Shown: in pieces, positions 43,229 through 51,625 of the stretch
How the letters are laid out: every line of letters starts with the position of its first letter
How positions within the stretch are numbered: the stretch's first letter is position 1
Source: JACKII01 sp965222315
Lineage (GTDB): Bacteria > Pseudomonadota > Alphaproteobacteria > Bin95
Reading direction: 5' to 3'
DNA length: 64,000 bases
NCBI GenBank assembly: GCA_965222315.1
Contig: OZ244951.1
Location: forward strand, 4,092,001 to 4,156,000
Notes under the pieces: generated by a model
What the model saw: the letters and a program-made list of their open reading frames with translations, nothing else
Database searches by the model: none
What the model was told of the DNA's origin: nothing
Translations under genes and position numbers: made by a program

Positions 43229-43711
43229 ATGGCCAAATCCGACCTGCCGATTCTCGAACAGCGTCGGCTCGAAGCGAACCTGGTGAAGCCGATTTACGAA
43301 GAAATGGCCGCCGCCCTGGGTGAGGAGAAGGCCCAGGAAATCCTCGGCACCGCGATCAAGAAGCACGCGGTCGCCCAGGGTGCCGCCTATGCCGAGGCCG
43401 ACCGGGCGGCGGGCAAGGAGCCCTCGCTCGCCGGGTTCTATGCGCTGCTGCCGCAATGGACCACAGGCGGCGCGCTGGAGATGGACGTGCTGGAGGAAAA
43501 CGACACCAACGTGAACTTCAACGTCACCCGCTGCCGCTATGCCGAGATGTACAAGGAAATGGGTCTCGGCCATATCGGCCACCTGCTCTCCTGCAACCGC
43601 GATGGCACCTTTTGCGAGGGCTACGCCCCCTCCATCAACTTCGAGCGCACCCAGACCATCATGAGCGGCGCAAGCCATTGTGATTTTCGCTATTCGGCGA
43701 AGAAGGGGTAG
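43229..43711 (+). CDS. L-2-amino-thiazoline-4-carboxylate hydrolase-like protein
   Basis: 160 residues from ATG 43229. Matches the ATC hydrolase family (PF14196) in overall layout: N-terminal RLEANLVKPIYEEMAAALG, NVNFNVTRCRYAEMYKEMGL, LLSCNRDGTFCEGYAPSINF and MSGASHCDFRYS. The several Cys/His residues (CRYAEM, SCNRDGTFC, SHCDF) look like a conserved active-site or redox set. Named members open thiazoline rings of cysteine precursors. Divergent from the selenoprotein gene. Family call is moderate. Confidence 0.62.
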   Translation: MAKSDLPILEQRRLEANLVKPIYEEMAAALGEEKAQEILGTAIKKHAVAQGAAYAEADRAAGKEPSLAGFYALLPQWTTGGALEMDVLEENDTNVNFNVTRCRYAEMYKEMGLGHIGHLLSCNRDGTFCEGYAPSINFERTQTIMSGASHCDFRYSAKKG

Positions 43712-43773
43712 CTTTCGCGATACGGTGGCGTTTGTGTTAGGATAACGGCCTGCGACCCGATGGAGGCTCAGCT

Positions 43774-44082
43774 ATGACCAAGCCGCTCACGATCAACCTG
43801 ACCGACAAGGCCCGCGCCACTGCCGAGAAGCAGGCGGCCGAACAGGGCTGGGAGTCGGTCGAAGCTTACCTTGAAGACATCGTGGTCGAGCACCTGATGG
43901 ACGTCACGTTCGGCACGCCCGACCTGGAGGCCGAACCGGACCCGGCCTTTCTTGCCGAAATCGACCGCCGCCTAGACACCCCGCGGGACCAGTGGATTCC
44001 CTGGGATGGGCAGGCGCTGCTGGCGGAAATCCGGGAGCATCGGGCACAGAAAAGCGCTCAACAAAAACGGGCGGCTGAGTGA
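43774..44082 (+). CDS. ParD-like antitoxin
   Basis: 102 residues. The N-terminal ribbon-helix-helix-like segment (LTINLTDKARATAEKQAAEQ, then GWESVEAYLEDIVVEHL) suits DNA binding, and the acidic C-terminus (PDPAFLAEIDRRLDTPRDQW) would wrap the toxin. It precedes the ParE-like gene, whose GTG start overlaps its stop by 4 bp: the antitoxin-first order of ParDE. Confidence 0.65.
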   Translation: MTKPLTINLTDKARATAEKQAAEQGWESVEAYLEDIVVEHLMDVTFGTPDLEAEPDPAFLAEIDRRLDTPRDQWIPWDGQALLAEIREHRAQKSAQQKRAAE

Positions 44083-44396
44083 ATTACGACATCGTCTATC
44101 ACCCGCTGATTTCGGGCGATCTTACGTATATCGATGACCTCCTGACCGAATACTCCGGCCCTCAGATCGCTGACGAAAAAGCTGTTCTGACACTAACGGC
44201 CATCCACGCCCTTTCCACCCTGCCGCACATTGGCTCGCGCCGGTGGACACCTGCAGGCAAGGAATACCGCATCAAACCCGCCGGCAAGGCCGTGATTGCC
44301 TTCACCGTCGATGACCAGCGGCAGGAAGTATTCATTGTTGCCGTCACCTATGGCGGCATGAATTGGCAGGCACGGGTGGTTTCGCGGCTGGATTGA
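44079..44396 (+). CDS. ParE/RelE-family toxin
   Basis: 105 residues from GTG 44079. Short RelE/ParE fold: YDIVYHPLISGDLTYIDDLL, then YSGPQIADEKAVLTLTAIHA, SRRWTPAGKEYRIKPAGKAV and QEVFIVAVTYGGMNW. RelE-type toxins cut mRNA, ParE-type poison gyrase; the sequence does not decide. It is the second toxin-antitoxin pair of the window besides the IS-borne one. Confidence 0.68.
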   Translation: MNYDIVYHPLISGDLTYIDDLLTEYSGPQIADEKAVLTLTAIHALSTLPHIGSRRWTPAGKEYRIKPAGKAVIAFTVDDQRQEVFIVAVTYGGMNWQARVVSRLD

Positions 44397-44466
44397 AACC
44401 GGCTATAGTGCTGTCCAATCGTGAAGGCGTGTTGACGCCCCTCCTCCATCACGTGGAAAGACACCC

Positions 44467-45495
44467 ATGGAATTCGGCACCTTCCTGCTCCTGCAATCCC
44501 CCACCAACCGCCCCTCGGCCGAGATTTTTGGCCGTGGTGTGGAAATCGCCCAGCACGCCGACAAGCTCGGCTTCGACAGCATCTGGTGCGCGGAACACCA
44601 TTTCTCCAGCTATGGCCTGCTCTCCCGCCCGCTGATGGTGGCGAACCATATCGCCGCCAAGACTGAGCGTATCCGCGTCGGCTCCGCCGTGGTCGTGCTG
44701 CCGCTGCACAACCCACTCATCGTCGCCGAGGAAATCGCGACCGCCGATATTCTCTCCGGTGGGCGTCTGGATGTGGGCCTCGGCCGCGGCTACCAACCCT
44801 ATGAGTTCGAGCGCCTGGGCCACGACCTCTCGGAGAGCCGCGCCCGGTTCGAAGAAGGCGTGGACATCCTCCTGAAGGCCTTTTCCGGCAAACCATTCAG
44901 CTATGACGGCGAATTCTACAAGTTCGGCGAAACACACGTCTTCCCGACCCCGCTTCAGGACCCGCACCCGCCAATCTTCGTTGTCGGTCAGAGCATCGAA
45001 TCCATCGAGGCCACCGTCCGGCGTGGTTTCAACGTTGTCTCCGGCGGCTTCGGGGTGCCGGTGCAGCGCCTGCGGGAGTTCCGCAAGGGCTTCGACGCCA
45101 TGGACGTGGACCCTGCCATCAAATCCAAGGTGCGTATTTCCACCCAGCGGCCGGTCTACGTGACGGAGGACGAGTCGGAACTCTCCGCAATTGTCGAGCA
45201 GGCGCGCTGGAACATGCGCGTCACCCTCAGCCTGCGCGCCGGGCTAGAGCGGGTCGACCATGACGGCCGCGCCATCGCCGTGCCCATGGAAAACGAGCCA
45301 AGCGAGCAGGAACTGCTGGACAATTATTTCGTGATGGGCTCGCCCAAGCGCTGCATCGAGAAACTGCATGAACTGCAGGACGCCATGGGCATCACCCATT
45401 TCAACGCCTCCTGCTGGTTCGGCGACGTGCCGCGGGAGAAAGTGCTGAACTCCATGCGCCTGTTCGCCGAGGACGTGATGCCGGCGTTCCGCTAA
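44467..45495 (+). CDS. Luciferase-like (LLM) flavin-dependent monooxygenase
   Basis: 342 residues, TIM-barrel FMN/F420 monooxygenase. EFGTFLLLQSPTNRPSAEIF, SIWCAEHHFSSYGLLSRPLM, RIRVGSAVVVLPLHNPLIVA, GRLDVGLGRGYQPYEFERLG and FVVGQSIESIEATVRRGFNV are LLM landmarks. It is the first gene of a plus-strand run (epimerase, 3-hydroxyacyl-CoA dehydrogenase-like, Gfo/Idh) with gaps of 22 and 4 bp, suggesting one catabolic operon. Confidence 0.85.
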   Translation: MEFGTFLLLQSPTNRPSAEIFGRGVEIAQHADKLGFDSIWCAEHHFSSYGLLSRPLMVANHIAAKTERIRVGSAVVVLPLHNPLIVAEEIATADILSGGRLDVGLGRGYQPYEFERLGHDLSESRARFEEGVDILLKAFSGKPFSYDGEFYKFGETHVFPTPLQDPHPPIFVVGQSIESIEATVRRGFNVVSGGFGVPVQRLREFRKGFDAMDVDPAIKSKVRISTQRPVYVTEDESELSAIVEQARWNMRVTLSLRAGLERVDHDGRAIAVPMENEPSEQELLDNYFVMGSPKRCIEKLHELQDAMGITHFNASCWFGDVPREKVLNSMRLFAEDVMPAFR

Positions 45496-45517
45496 GCCTC
45501 GGCAGAAAGACCACCAT

Positions 45518-46474
45518 ATGAGCGTTCTGATCACCGGCGGTGCCGGGTTCGTCGGGCTGGAAGTCGCCCGGCAAATGCTGGCCGAGGGCGAGACGGACAT
45601 CACCGTCTTCAGCCGCAATCCCTCCGCCCGGCGGCTTGGCGATCTGGCGGACAGGGTGACCGCGGTTGCGGGCGATGTTGGCAATTTCAGCCACGTGCTG
45701 GACGTGGTAAAGACGTTCAAGCCGCGCGTGATCTACCACTTGGGCGCGATGCTCTCTGCCCCCAGCGACGCTGACCCGGCCAGCGCCATCCAGACCAACG
45801 CCATGGGCACGTTCTATGTGCTGGAAGCCGCCCGCCTGTTTGACGTGGAGCAGGTAATCTTTTCCTCATCCGTCGGCACCTATGGCTATGGCTTGGACGA
45901 AGCCCCCGCGCCCATCGACGACCTGACCATTCAGCGGCCCATGTTCTTCTATGGAGCGACCAAGGCGTTCGGCGAGCACATGGGGCTCTATTACAAGCGG
46001 AAGCACGGGCTCGACTTCCGCGGCATCCGCTATCCCTCTGTCGTCGGGCCGGGCGTAGAGACACCCGGCGTGGTGCAGTACACATCCTGGATGATCGAGC
46101 GCAGCGCCGCTGGCGAGCCCTTCACCATCTGGGTAACGCCCGAAACCCGCATGCCGATCATGTACATTTCCGAGGCGGCAACCGCGACTATCCGGCTGGC
46201 CCAAGCGCCGGTCGAGGGCATCAAAATGGTGAACTATCTGGTCGATGGCGTGAAACCGACACCGAGCGCCGCCGAACTGGCCGACATGGTGCGGGCGAAG
46301 GTGCCTGGCGCGGATTTAACCTTCCAGCCGGACCCCAGCCTGCAAAGGCTAATCGACGAATTGGCGAGGCCACTGGACGATACCCACGCCCGGGAGGAAT
46401 GGGGCTGGCAGCCGACCCACTCTGCCGAGCGCATCGTGGACGATTTCCTGAAAGCCTTAGAGAGAAGATCTTAA
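45518..46474 (+). CDS. NAD-dependent epimerase/dehydratase
   Basis: 318 residues, extended SDR. SVLITGGAGFVGLEVARQML (Gly-rich NAD site), VIYHLGAMLSAPSDADPASA, VIFSSSVGTYGYGLDEAPAP, and the catalytic Tyr in MFFYGATKAFGEHMGLYY (Y-x3-K). The late YPSVVGPGVETPGVVQYTSW and NYLVDGVKPTPSAAELADMV are typical of UDP-sugar/epoxide-like epimerases. The substrate could be a sugar or an aromatic-derived compound. Confidence 0.83.
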   Translation: MSVLITGGAGFVGLEVARQMLAEGETDITVFSRNPSARRLGDLADRVTAVAGDVGNFSHVLDVVKTFKPRVIYHLGAMLSAPSDADPASAIQTNAMGTFYVLEAARLFDVEQVIFSSSVGTYGYGLDEAPAPIDDLTIQRPMFFYGATKAFGEHMGLYYKRKHGLDFRGIRYPSVVGPGVETPGVVQYTSWMIERSAAGEPFTIWVTPETRMPIMYISEAATATIRLAQAPVEGIKMVNYLVDGVKPTPSAAELADMVRAKVPGADLTFQPDPSLQRLIDELARPLDDTHAREEWGWQPTHSAERIVDDFLKALERRS

Positions 46475-46478
46475 ACAA

Positions 46479-47432
46479 ATGACCTCGAAAATCGCCATCG
46501 TCGGCACGGGCTTGGTGGGCCGGGCCTGGTCCATCGTCTTTGCGAGGGCGGGCAATAACGTCTCGATCTTCGATCCCATGGACGGCGCATCAGCCAAGGC
46601 GCTGGACCTGATCGCGCAGAACCTGCCCGCGCTGGCCGAGGCCGACCTGCTGCGCGGCGAGACACCCGCCGCCGTGCTCTCCCGCGTCGCCCGCGCCGAC
46701 ACGCTGGCCGACGCCCTCGACGGCGCAGTGCATTGCCAGGAAAGCGCGCCGGAGCGGGTGGAGGTGAAGACCGAACTCTACAAAGACCTCGACCGGCTAG
46801 CCGCACCCGAAACGGTGCTGGCAAGTTCCACCAGCGGCATTCCGGCTTCGAAATTCACCGAAGGGCTGGCGAATCGCCAGCGCTGTCTGGTGGCCCACCC
46901 GATCAACCCGCCGCACATCATCCCGCTGGTAGAGATCGTGCCCGCGCCCTGGACCGATCCGGCCTTTGTCACGCAAACCCGCCGCCTGATGGAGGCGGTG
47001 GGCCAAAGCCCGATCAGCACGACGCGGGAGGTGAACGGGTTCATCGTCAACCGCCTGCAAGGTGCCCTGCTGGGCGAGGCGTTCCGGCTGGTGCAGGACG
47101 GTGTTTGCTCGGTCGCGGACGTGGATGCGGCGATTGCGGACGGGCTGGGCCTCCGCTGGTCCTTCATCGGGCCGTTCGAGACCATCGACCTGAATTCCGC
47201 GAATGGTGTGCCCGGCTATTGCGACATGCTGGGCCAGCTATACTATGATCTGGCGAAGGAACAGGCGGACCCGCGGGAATGGACTCCCGAACTGGTCGCC
47301 CGGATCAACGACGAACGCCGCGCCGCCCTGCCCATGGACCAGCATCAGGCCCGGCAGGACTGGCGCGACCGGCGATTGGCGGCCCTGGTGGGCCACAAAA
47401 AAGCACAAGCGAAAAAGGACGGAAACTCATGA
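46479..47432 (+). CDS. 3-hydroxyacyl-CoA dehydrogenase family (L-gulonate dehydrogenase-like)
   Basis: 317 residues. NAD-binding KIAIVGTGLVGRAWSIVFAR, STSGIPASKFTEGLANRQRC, catalytic His in HPINPPHIIPLVEIVPAPWT and C-terminal RLQGALLGEAFRLVQDGVCS are shared with 3-hydroxyacyl-CoA dehydrogenases and the lambda-crystallin/L-gulonate group; the short length and HPINPP block favour the latter. Overlaps the next gene by 4 bp. Confidence 0.8.
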   Translation: MTSKIAIVGTGLVGRAWSIVFARAGNNVSIFDPMDGASAKALDLIAQNLPALAEADLLRGETPAAVLSRVARADTLADALDGAVHCQESAPERVEVKTELYKDLDRLAAPETVLASSTSGIPASKFTEGLANRQRCLVAHPINPPHIIPLVEIVPAPWTDPAFVTQTRRLMEAVGQSPISTTREVNGFIVNRLQGALLGEAFRLVQDGVCSVADVDAAIADGLGLRWSFIGPFETIDLNSANGVPGYCDMLGQLYYDLAKEQADPREWTPELVARINDERRAALPMDQHQARQDWRDRRLAALVGHKKAQAKKDGNS

Positions 47433-48484
47433 CCCAAGATACCATCCGCATCGGCCTGATCGGTGCTGGCGGCAATGTCCGCTCACGCCACATTCCCGGC
47501 TTCCGGGAGCAGTCAAACGTCGAGATCGTCTCGGTCGCGAACCGTACCGTGGCATCCGGGCAGGCCATCGCTGACGAGTTCGGCATCGCCAAGGTCTGCG
47601 ATGGCTGGGAAGAGGTACTGGCGGACCCGAACGTGGACGCGGTCTGCATCGGCACCTGGCCCTACATGCACCGCACGCTGACCATCGCAGCGCTGGAGGC
47701 GGGCAAGCACGTGATGTGCGAGGCGCGCATGGCCATGAACCTGTCGGACGGCAAGCACATGCTGGCGGCGTCACGTAAGCGGCCGAAGCTTGTCGCGCAG
47801 ATCGTGCCTGCACCGCACACGCTGGCCTTCGACAAGACCATCCAAGGCATGATTGCGGCAGGCCATATCGGCGACCTGATCGCCGTGGACGCGCGCATCG
47901 CCTCTGCCCGCAACTTCCCGGATGCAAGCACGCCGGTACACTGGCGGCACGACCGCGACCTTTCCGGCAACAATGTCATGAACATGGGCATCTGGTATGA
48001 AGCCATGATGCGCTGGGTCGGTCAGATGAAGACCGTCATGGCCGTCGGCCAGAGCGTGGTGAAGCATCGGGTCGACGACCAGGGCAACCGCATGGACATG
48101 CGCATTCCCGACCATGTGGACGTGATCGGCGAAATGGAGCAGGGCGGCCAGATGCGCTTCAACGTTTCCAGCGTGGTGGGGCACATGCCTTCGCTGGCCG
48201 ACGTGCACATCTTCGGCACCGAAGGCACCATCCGCCTGCACCAGCCGGTCGGCGGCGAGATGGCACTGAGCGCTGGCAAGAAGGGCGACGCCGACCTCTT
48301 CCCCGTCGCCATCGACCCGGCCAATAAGGGCGGCTGGCGCGTGGAAGAAGAATTCATCAATGCTATCCGCGGCGTGGAGCCGATCACCCACACCGACTTC
48401 GTCACTGGCTGCAAATACATGGAGTGGACCGACGCCGTCACCATGAGCCTGCGCGAGCGGCGTGCGGTAACGCTGCCGCTATAG
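47429..48484 (+). CDS. Gfo/Idh/MocA family oxidoreductase
   Basis: 351 residues from ATG 47429. N-terminal Rossmann: IRIGLIGAGGNVRSRHIPGF. The usual catalytic EKP motif is absent: the corresponding position reads GKHVMCEARMAMNLSDGKHM (Glu-Ala-Arg). C-terminal GNNVMNMGIWYEAMMRWVGQ and IRLHQPVGGEMALSAGKKGD are the oxidoreductase domain. The missing Lys means a modified mechanism or non-catalytic role. It ends the four-gene run begun at 44467. Confidence 0.75.
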   Translation: MTQDTIRIGLIGAGGNVRSRHIPGFREQSNVEIVSVANRTVASGQAIADEFGIAKVCDGWEEVLADPNVDAVCIGTWPYMHRTLTIAALEAGKHVMCEARMAMNLSDGKHMLAASRKRPKLVAQIVPAPHTLAFDKTIQGMIAAGHIGDLIAVDARIASARNFPDASTPVHWRHDRDLSGNNVMNMGIWYEAMMRWVGQMKTVMAVGQSVVKHRVDDQGNRMDMRIPDHVDVIGEMEQGGQMRFNVSSVVGHMPSLADVHIFGTEGTIRLHQPVGGEMALSAGKKGDADLFPVAIDPANKGGWRVEEEFINAIRGVEPITHTDFVTGCKYMEWTDAVTMSLRERRAVTLPL

Positions 48485-48575
48485 GCAGCGTCACTCTTTC
48501 CTTTGACACTGGCCTCTGATTTCGGATTGATGAATCGTCAGTGGGGTAAACTAAATTTTCGTGAGGGGAGAACCG

Positions 48576-49319
48576 ATGAAGCACCCGTTCGATATCGACG
48601 ATCCAAACCGTCTGTATGAGGTTATCACTGACCCTAACCGGCAAGACGGACTACCCCACTGGCCACCCGGCGAGATGCAAAAAACGTACGTCGGCTCGAA
48701 CGGTCCGCAATTGGTTGCCCGATCCCTGGCATTCTTGGACATTCTGGCGAAAGACGGAGCATTTCGCGATGGGTGGAAAGGGCTGGACTATGCCTGCGGT
48801 TTCGGTCGGTTTGCGACACTGCTCACGACCCGTGGTGACGCCACCCAATTGGATATGGTCGATGGGTGGCAGCGCACCTTGGATCTGTTACCCAATTTCA
48901 ACATCAAAAATAAATATTGGCTTGTCTCGGAGATGCTGCGCTCTGGCGAAATCCCAGAAGACCAATATTCAATGATGCTCGCCTTTAGTATTTTTACCCA
49001 TCTCTCCGGCGAAGCGTTTTTAAATAATCTGAACCATCTCTATGCCGGACTCCGTTCAGGCGGTACTGCCTATATCACAGTACGGCATGATGAGTTTGCA
49101 GATCATAAGTTCCCCAACGAGGCGGCTTCAATCAAGCGTGATTTGGCGAACGATGGAATATGGTTCCGCGGTAACATTGGCAATCGCGGCAAAGAGCCAA
49201 TTTTTGGTGACACCATCATCAATGATGACTTCGTCAAACGGCTGCGCGAACGGTACTCGAAAGTTGATTACCTCGGAAAACCGCATGATTTGCAGCATGT
49301 ATATGCTATTCGCAAATGA
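48576..49319 (+). CDS. Class I SAM-dependent methyltransferase, lower-GC
   Basis: 247 residues from ATG 48576, with GGGGAGA upstream (a GTG 15 bases earlier is possible). KGLDYACGFGRFATLLTTRG is motif I of class I methyltransferases; MMLAFSIFTHLSGEAFLNNL is the motif II/III region with the characteristic SxxTHL. GTAYITVRHDEFADHKF follows. The substrate is not evident. It is AT-richer than its neighbours, suggesting transfer. Confidence 0.72.
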   Translation: MKHPFDIDDPNRLYEVITDPNRQDGLPHWPPGEMQKTYVGSNGPQLVARSLAFLDILAKDGAFRDGWKGLDYACGFGRFATLLTTRGDATQLDMVDGWQRTLDLLPNFNIKNKYWLVSEMLRSGEIPEDQYSMMLAFSIFTHLSGEAFLNNLNHLYAGLRSGGTAYITVRHDEFADHKFPNEAASIKRDLANDGIWFRGNIGNRGKEPIFGDTIINDDFVKRLRERYSKVDYLGKPHDLQHVYAIRK

Positions 49320-49454
49320 ACGATCCAGCCGCGCGGGCGGTCTGTTGATTATATAGAGGTATAATCCGGACACTCACTCCAATCGGACGGCTATCTCCCG
49401 ATCAGGTTTTCCGCTAGCCTAGTGGGCTCATTTGCTGATGGATTGATCTGACCA

Positions 49455-49853
49455 ATGCCCAAGCTCCGCCATATCGCCATTACCGTTCCTGACATGGAAG
49501 AGACCGCCAAGTTCTACGAGAAGACCTTCGGGATGACCCGCTCCATGGTCTCGCCCATTGCCATCCTGCTGACCGACGGGGTGATGAGCCTCGCCATTCT
49601 GAAGTTCCAGACCGACCAACAGGCGGGCGACGAGCGCGGTAAGGACTTTCACGGCCTGCACCATATCGGATTCGTCGATGATGACCTGCCCGCCATGCAG
49701 GAGAAGATCGAGGCCAACGGCGGCAAGTACCATATGAGCCTGCCGAACACGGAAGAAGGCGCGACAGAGGTCAAGTTCCGCGACCCCAACGGCGTCGTCT
49801 TCGACATCGTGGACAGCGGTTACGCCACCCGCGCCTGGGGCCTGAAGCTGTGA
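49455..49853 (+). CDS. VOC (glyoxalase/bleomycin-resistance) family protein
   Basis: 132 residues. PKLRHIAITVPDMEETAKFY (metal His), LHHIGFVDDDLPAMQEKIEA (second metal His), and EVKFRDPNGVVFDIVDSGYA complete the beta-alpha-beta VOC pattern. Could be a dioxygenase, lyase or isomerase. It overlaps by 4 bp (GTGA) the following LLM monooxygenase gene, so the two are co-translated. Confidence 0.84.
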   Translation: MPKLRHIAITVPDMEETAKFYEKTFGMTRSMVSPIAILLTDGVMSLAILKFQTDQQAGDERGKDFHGLHHIGFVDDDLPAMQEKIEANGGKYHMSLPNTEEGATEVKFRDPNGVVFDIVDSGYATRAWGLKL

Positions 49854-50779
49854 GCGGCGACCGTTTCGGCATGGGCTGGGGGCTGGCGGGCGGCACGACG
49901 CTCGCCTCCCTCGACGAAGCCCGCGCCGCCGCCAGACTGGCCGTCGCAGGCAAGTTCGACAGCCTGTGGATCTCGCACGCCATGGGGGTTGACCCCATGG
50001 TGGCGCTAGCCTGCATTGGACCGGAGTTTCCGGACCTGCCGGAGATGGGCACGTCGGTGACACCGCTCTATGGACGGCATCCGGTCGGCCTCTCCCAGAT
50101 CGTGCGTACGGTGCAGAACGCGGTCGGCGGGCGCTTTACGCTGGGCGTCGGCGCAGCGGCGAAGGGCAGTGCGGAGGGGATGCTGGGCATCCCCTGGACC
50201 AAGCCCTTCACCTACACCAGCGAGTTTATCAACGCGATGGAGCCCCTGCTGGCAGGCAAGGCGGCGGACGTGGACGGCGAACAGGTCAGCGCCCACGCCA
50301 AACTGGGCATCGACGCGCCGGACACGCCAATCCTCCTGGCCGCCCTCGGCCCCCGGATGCTGCGCTTTGCGGGCGGTAGGCTGCAGGGAACGACGCTCGG
50401 CCAATGCGGGCCCAAGACCATCGCCAGCTATGTCCGGCCGATGCTGGAGGAAGGCGCGGCCAAAACCGGCCGCTCCGGCAAACCGCGGATTCTGGCGTTG
50501 GTACGGGTGAACGTGACGGAGGACCGGGAAGCAGCCAAGGCCACCGCGCGGGAGATTTCGGGTTTCTACCAATCCATCCCCTCTTACGCGAAGGTGATCG
50601 AGAAAGAGGGTTTGGCGGAGCCGGCCGACCTGCACCTGATCGGCTCCTGGCAGGAAGTGCTGGACGGCCTCGCCGCCTATGCCGAGGCAGGCGCCACCGA
50701 CCTGCGCATCCAGGCCGCCACCCACGACCAGAAGTCAAAGGAAGCGACCGAGCAGGCGCTGGTGGAGTATCTGAATTAG
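49850..50779 (+). CDS. LLM-family flavin/F420-dependent oxidoreductase
   Basis: 309 residues from GTG 49850. GMGWGLAGGTTLASLDEARA, FDSLWISHAMGVDPMVALAC, EMGTSVTPLYGRHPVGLSQI, GRFTLGVGAAAKGSAEGMLG and LLAALGPRMLRFAGGRLQGT are F420/FMN LLM features. It follows the VOC gene; the pair probably makes one transcript separate from the 44467 operon. Confidence 0.8.
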   Translation: MSGDRFGMGWGLAGGTTLASLDEARAAARLAVAGKFDSLWISHAMGVDPMVALACIGPEFPDLPEMGTSVTPLYGRHPVGLSQIVRTVQNAVGGRFTLGVGAAAKGSAEGMLGIPWTKPFTYTSEFINAMEPLLAGKAADVDGEQVSAHAKLGIDAPDTPILLAALGPRMLRFAGGRLQGTTLGQCGPKTIASYVRPMLEEGAAKTGRSGKPRILALVRVNVTEDREAAKATAREISGFYQSIPSYAKVIEKEGLAEPADLHLIGSWQEVLDGLAAYAEAGATDLRIQAATHDQKSKEATEQALVEYLN

Positions 50780-50973
50780 GCATCGGCAGTCAGGCAGCTT
50801 CAATTATCTGCTGCGGACCAGTTTGTCGATTGCCGTTAGAAGACGCCGACTTCATCATGATCGATGCCGAGCATATCGCGAGTTGGAAGATGAGCCGCGG
50901 CGCGCTTTTCCGGACAGCGCCGGCGCTATGGTAAAAATAAGGCGTTAACTGCTGCGCCTTGGAGGATTGCCGG

Positions 50974-51606
50974 ATGCTACTGCGGGTTCTTGCCCTCGCG
51001 TCCGCTCTGTTGGTGCCGTTGTCCGCTTTCAGCGCCCAGCCCAGCTTTGATTGCGACAAGGCCCGGTCGTCGGCGGAGAAAGCCGTCTGCGCGAGTGGGA
51101 ACCTGGCTGCGCTCGACCGGGAGACAGCGCGCCTCTACAAGCTGGCGCTCACCGGTCCGCACACCGATGCGGAAAGCGCGGCGCACCTCAAGGCGTTCCA
51201 GCGCGGTTGGATCAAGGGACGGGACGATTGCTGGAAAGACGGTGCGGGCCTGAACGCCTGCGTCGCCGCCAGCTATGTGCTGCGCATCCATGAGCTGCGC
51301 GAAGGCTATGCCGCCGCCCGCGGCCAGGATAGTGACGGGATCAGCATTGGCCCGCTCGCCTACGCCTGTGACGGGCTGGAAGCCGGGCTCTCCGCAGCGT
51401 TCGTCAACACACCGGACACCCGCTATGCATCCCTGAAATGGCGGCAGAACGCCGTGGTACTCGTCCAGGCCGTCTCGGCATCCGGTGCCCGCTATACCGG
51501 CGACCTGTATGGAGAGAGCATGGAGTTCTGGGTGAAACGGCAAGAGGCGGTATTCACGCTGCCAGACCGGGAACCGCTTTCCTGCCGCGTGGACAGCACC
51601 GGGTGA
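50974..51606 (+). CDS. LprI-type plus MliC-type lysozyme inhibitor fusion
   Basis: 210 residues from ATG 50974, with GGAGG at 50960-50965 nine bases upstream. A signal peptide (LALASALLVPLSAFSA) leads to a first Cys-rich helical domain (DCDKARSSAEKAVCASGNLA, then FQRGWIKGRDDCWKD and LNACVAASY) like LprI. The second domain (residues about 120-210, IGPLAYACDGLEAGLSAAFV; YTGDLYGESMEFWVKRQEAV) is a MliC-like beta sandwich ending in PLSCRVDS. Both halves are associated with resistance to lysozyme. A second LprI-like protein is at 37970. Confidence 0.7.
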   Translation: MLLRVLALASALLVPLSAFSAQPSFDCDKARSSAEKAVCASGNLAALDRETARLYKLALTGPHTDAESAAHLKAFQRGWIKGRDDCWKDGAGLNACVAASYVLRIHELREGYAAARGQDSDGISIGPLAYACDGLEAGLSAAFVNTPDTRYASLKWRQNAVVLVQAVSASGARYTGDLYGESMEFWVKRQEAVFTLPDREPLSCRVDSTG

Positions 51607-51625
51607 CGCACGGGTCCGCCTTCGC

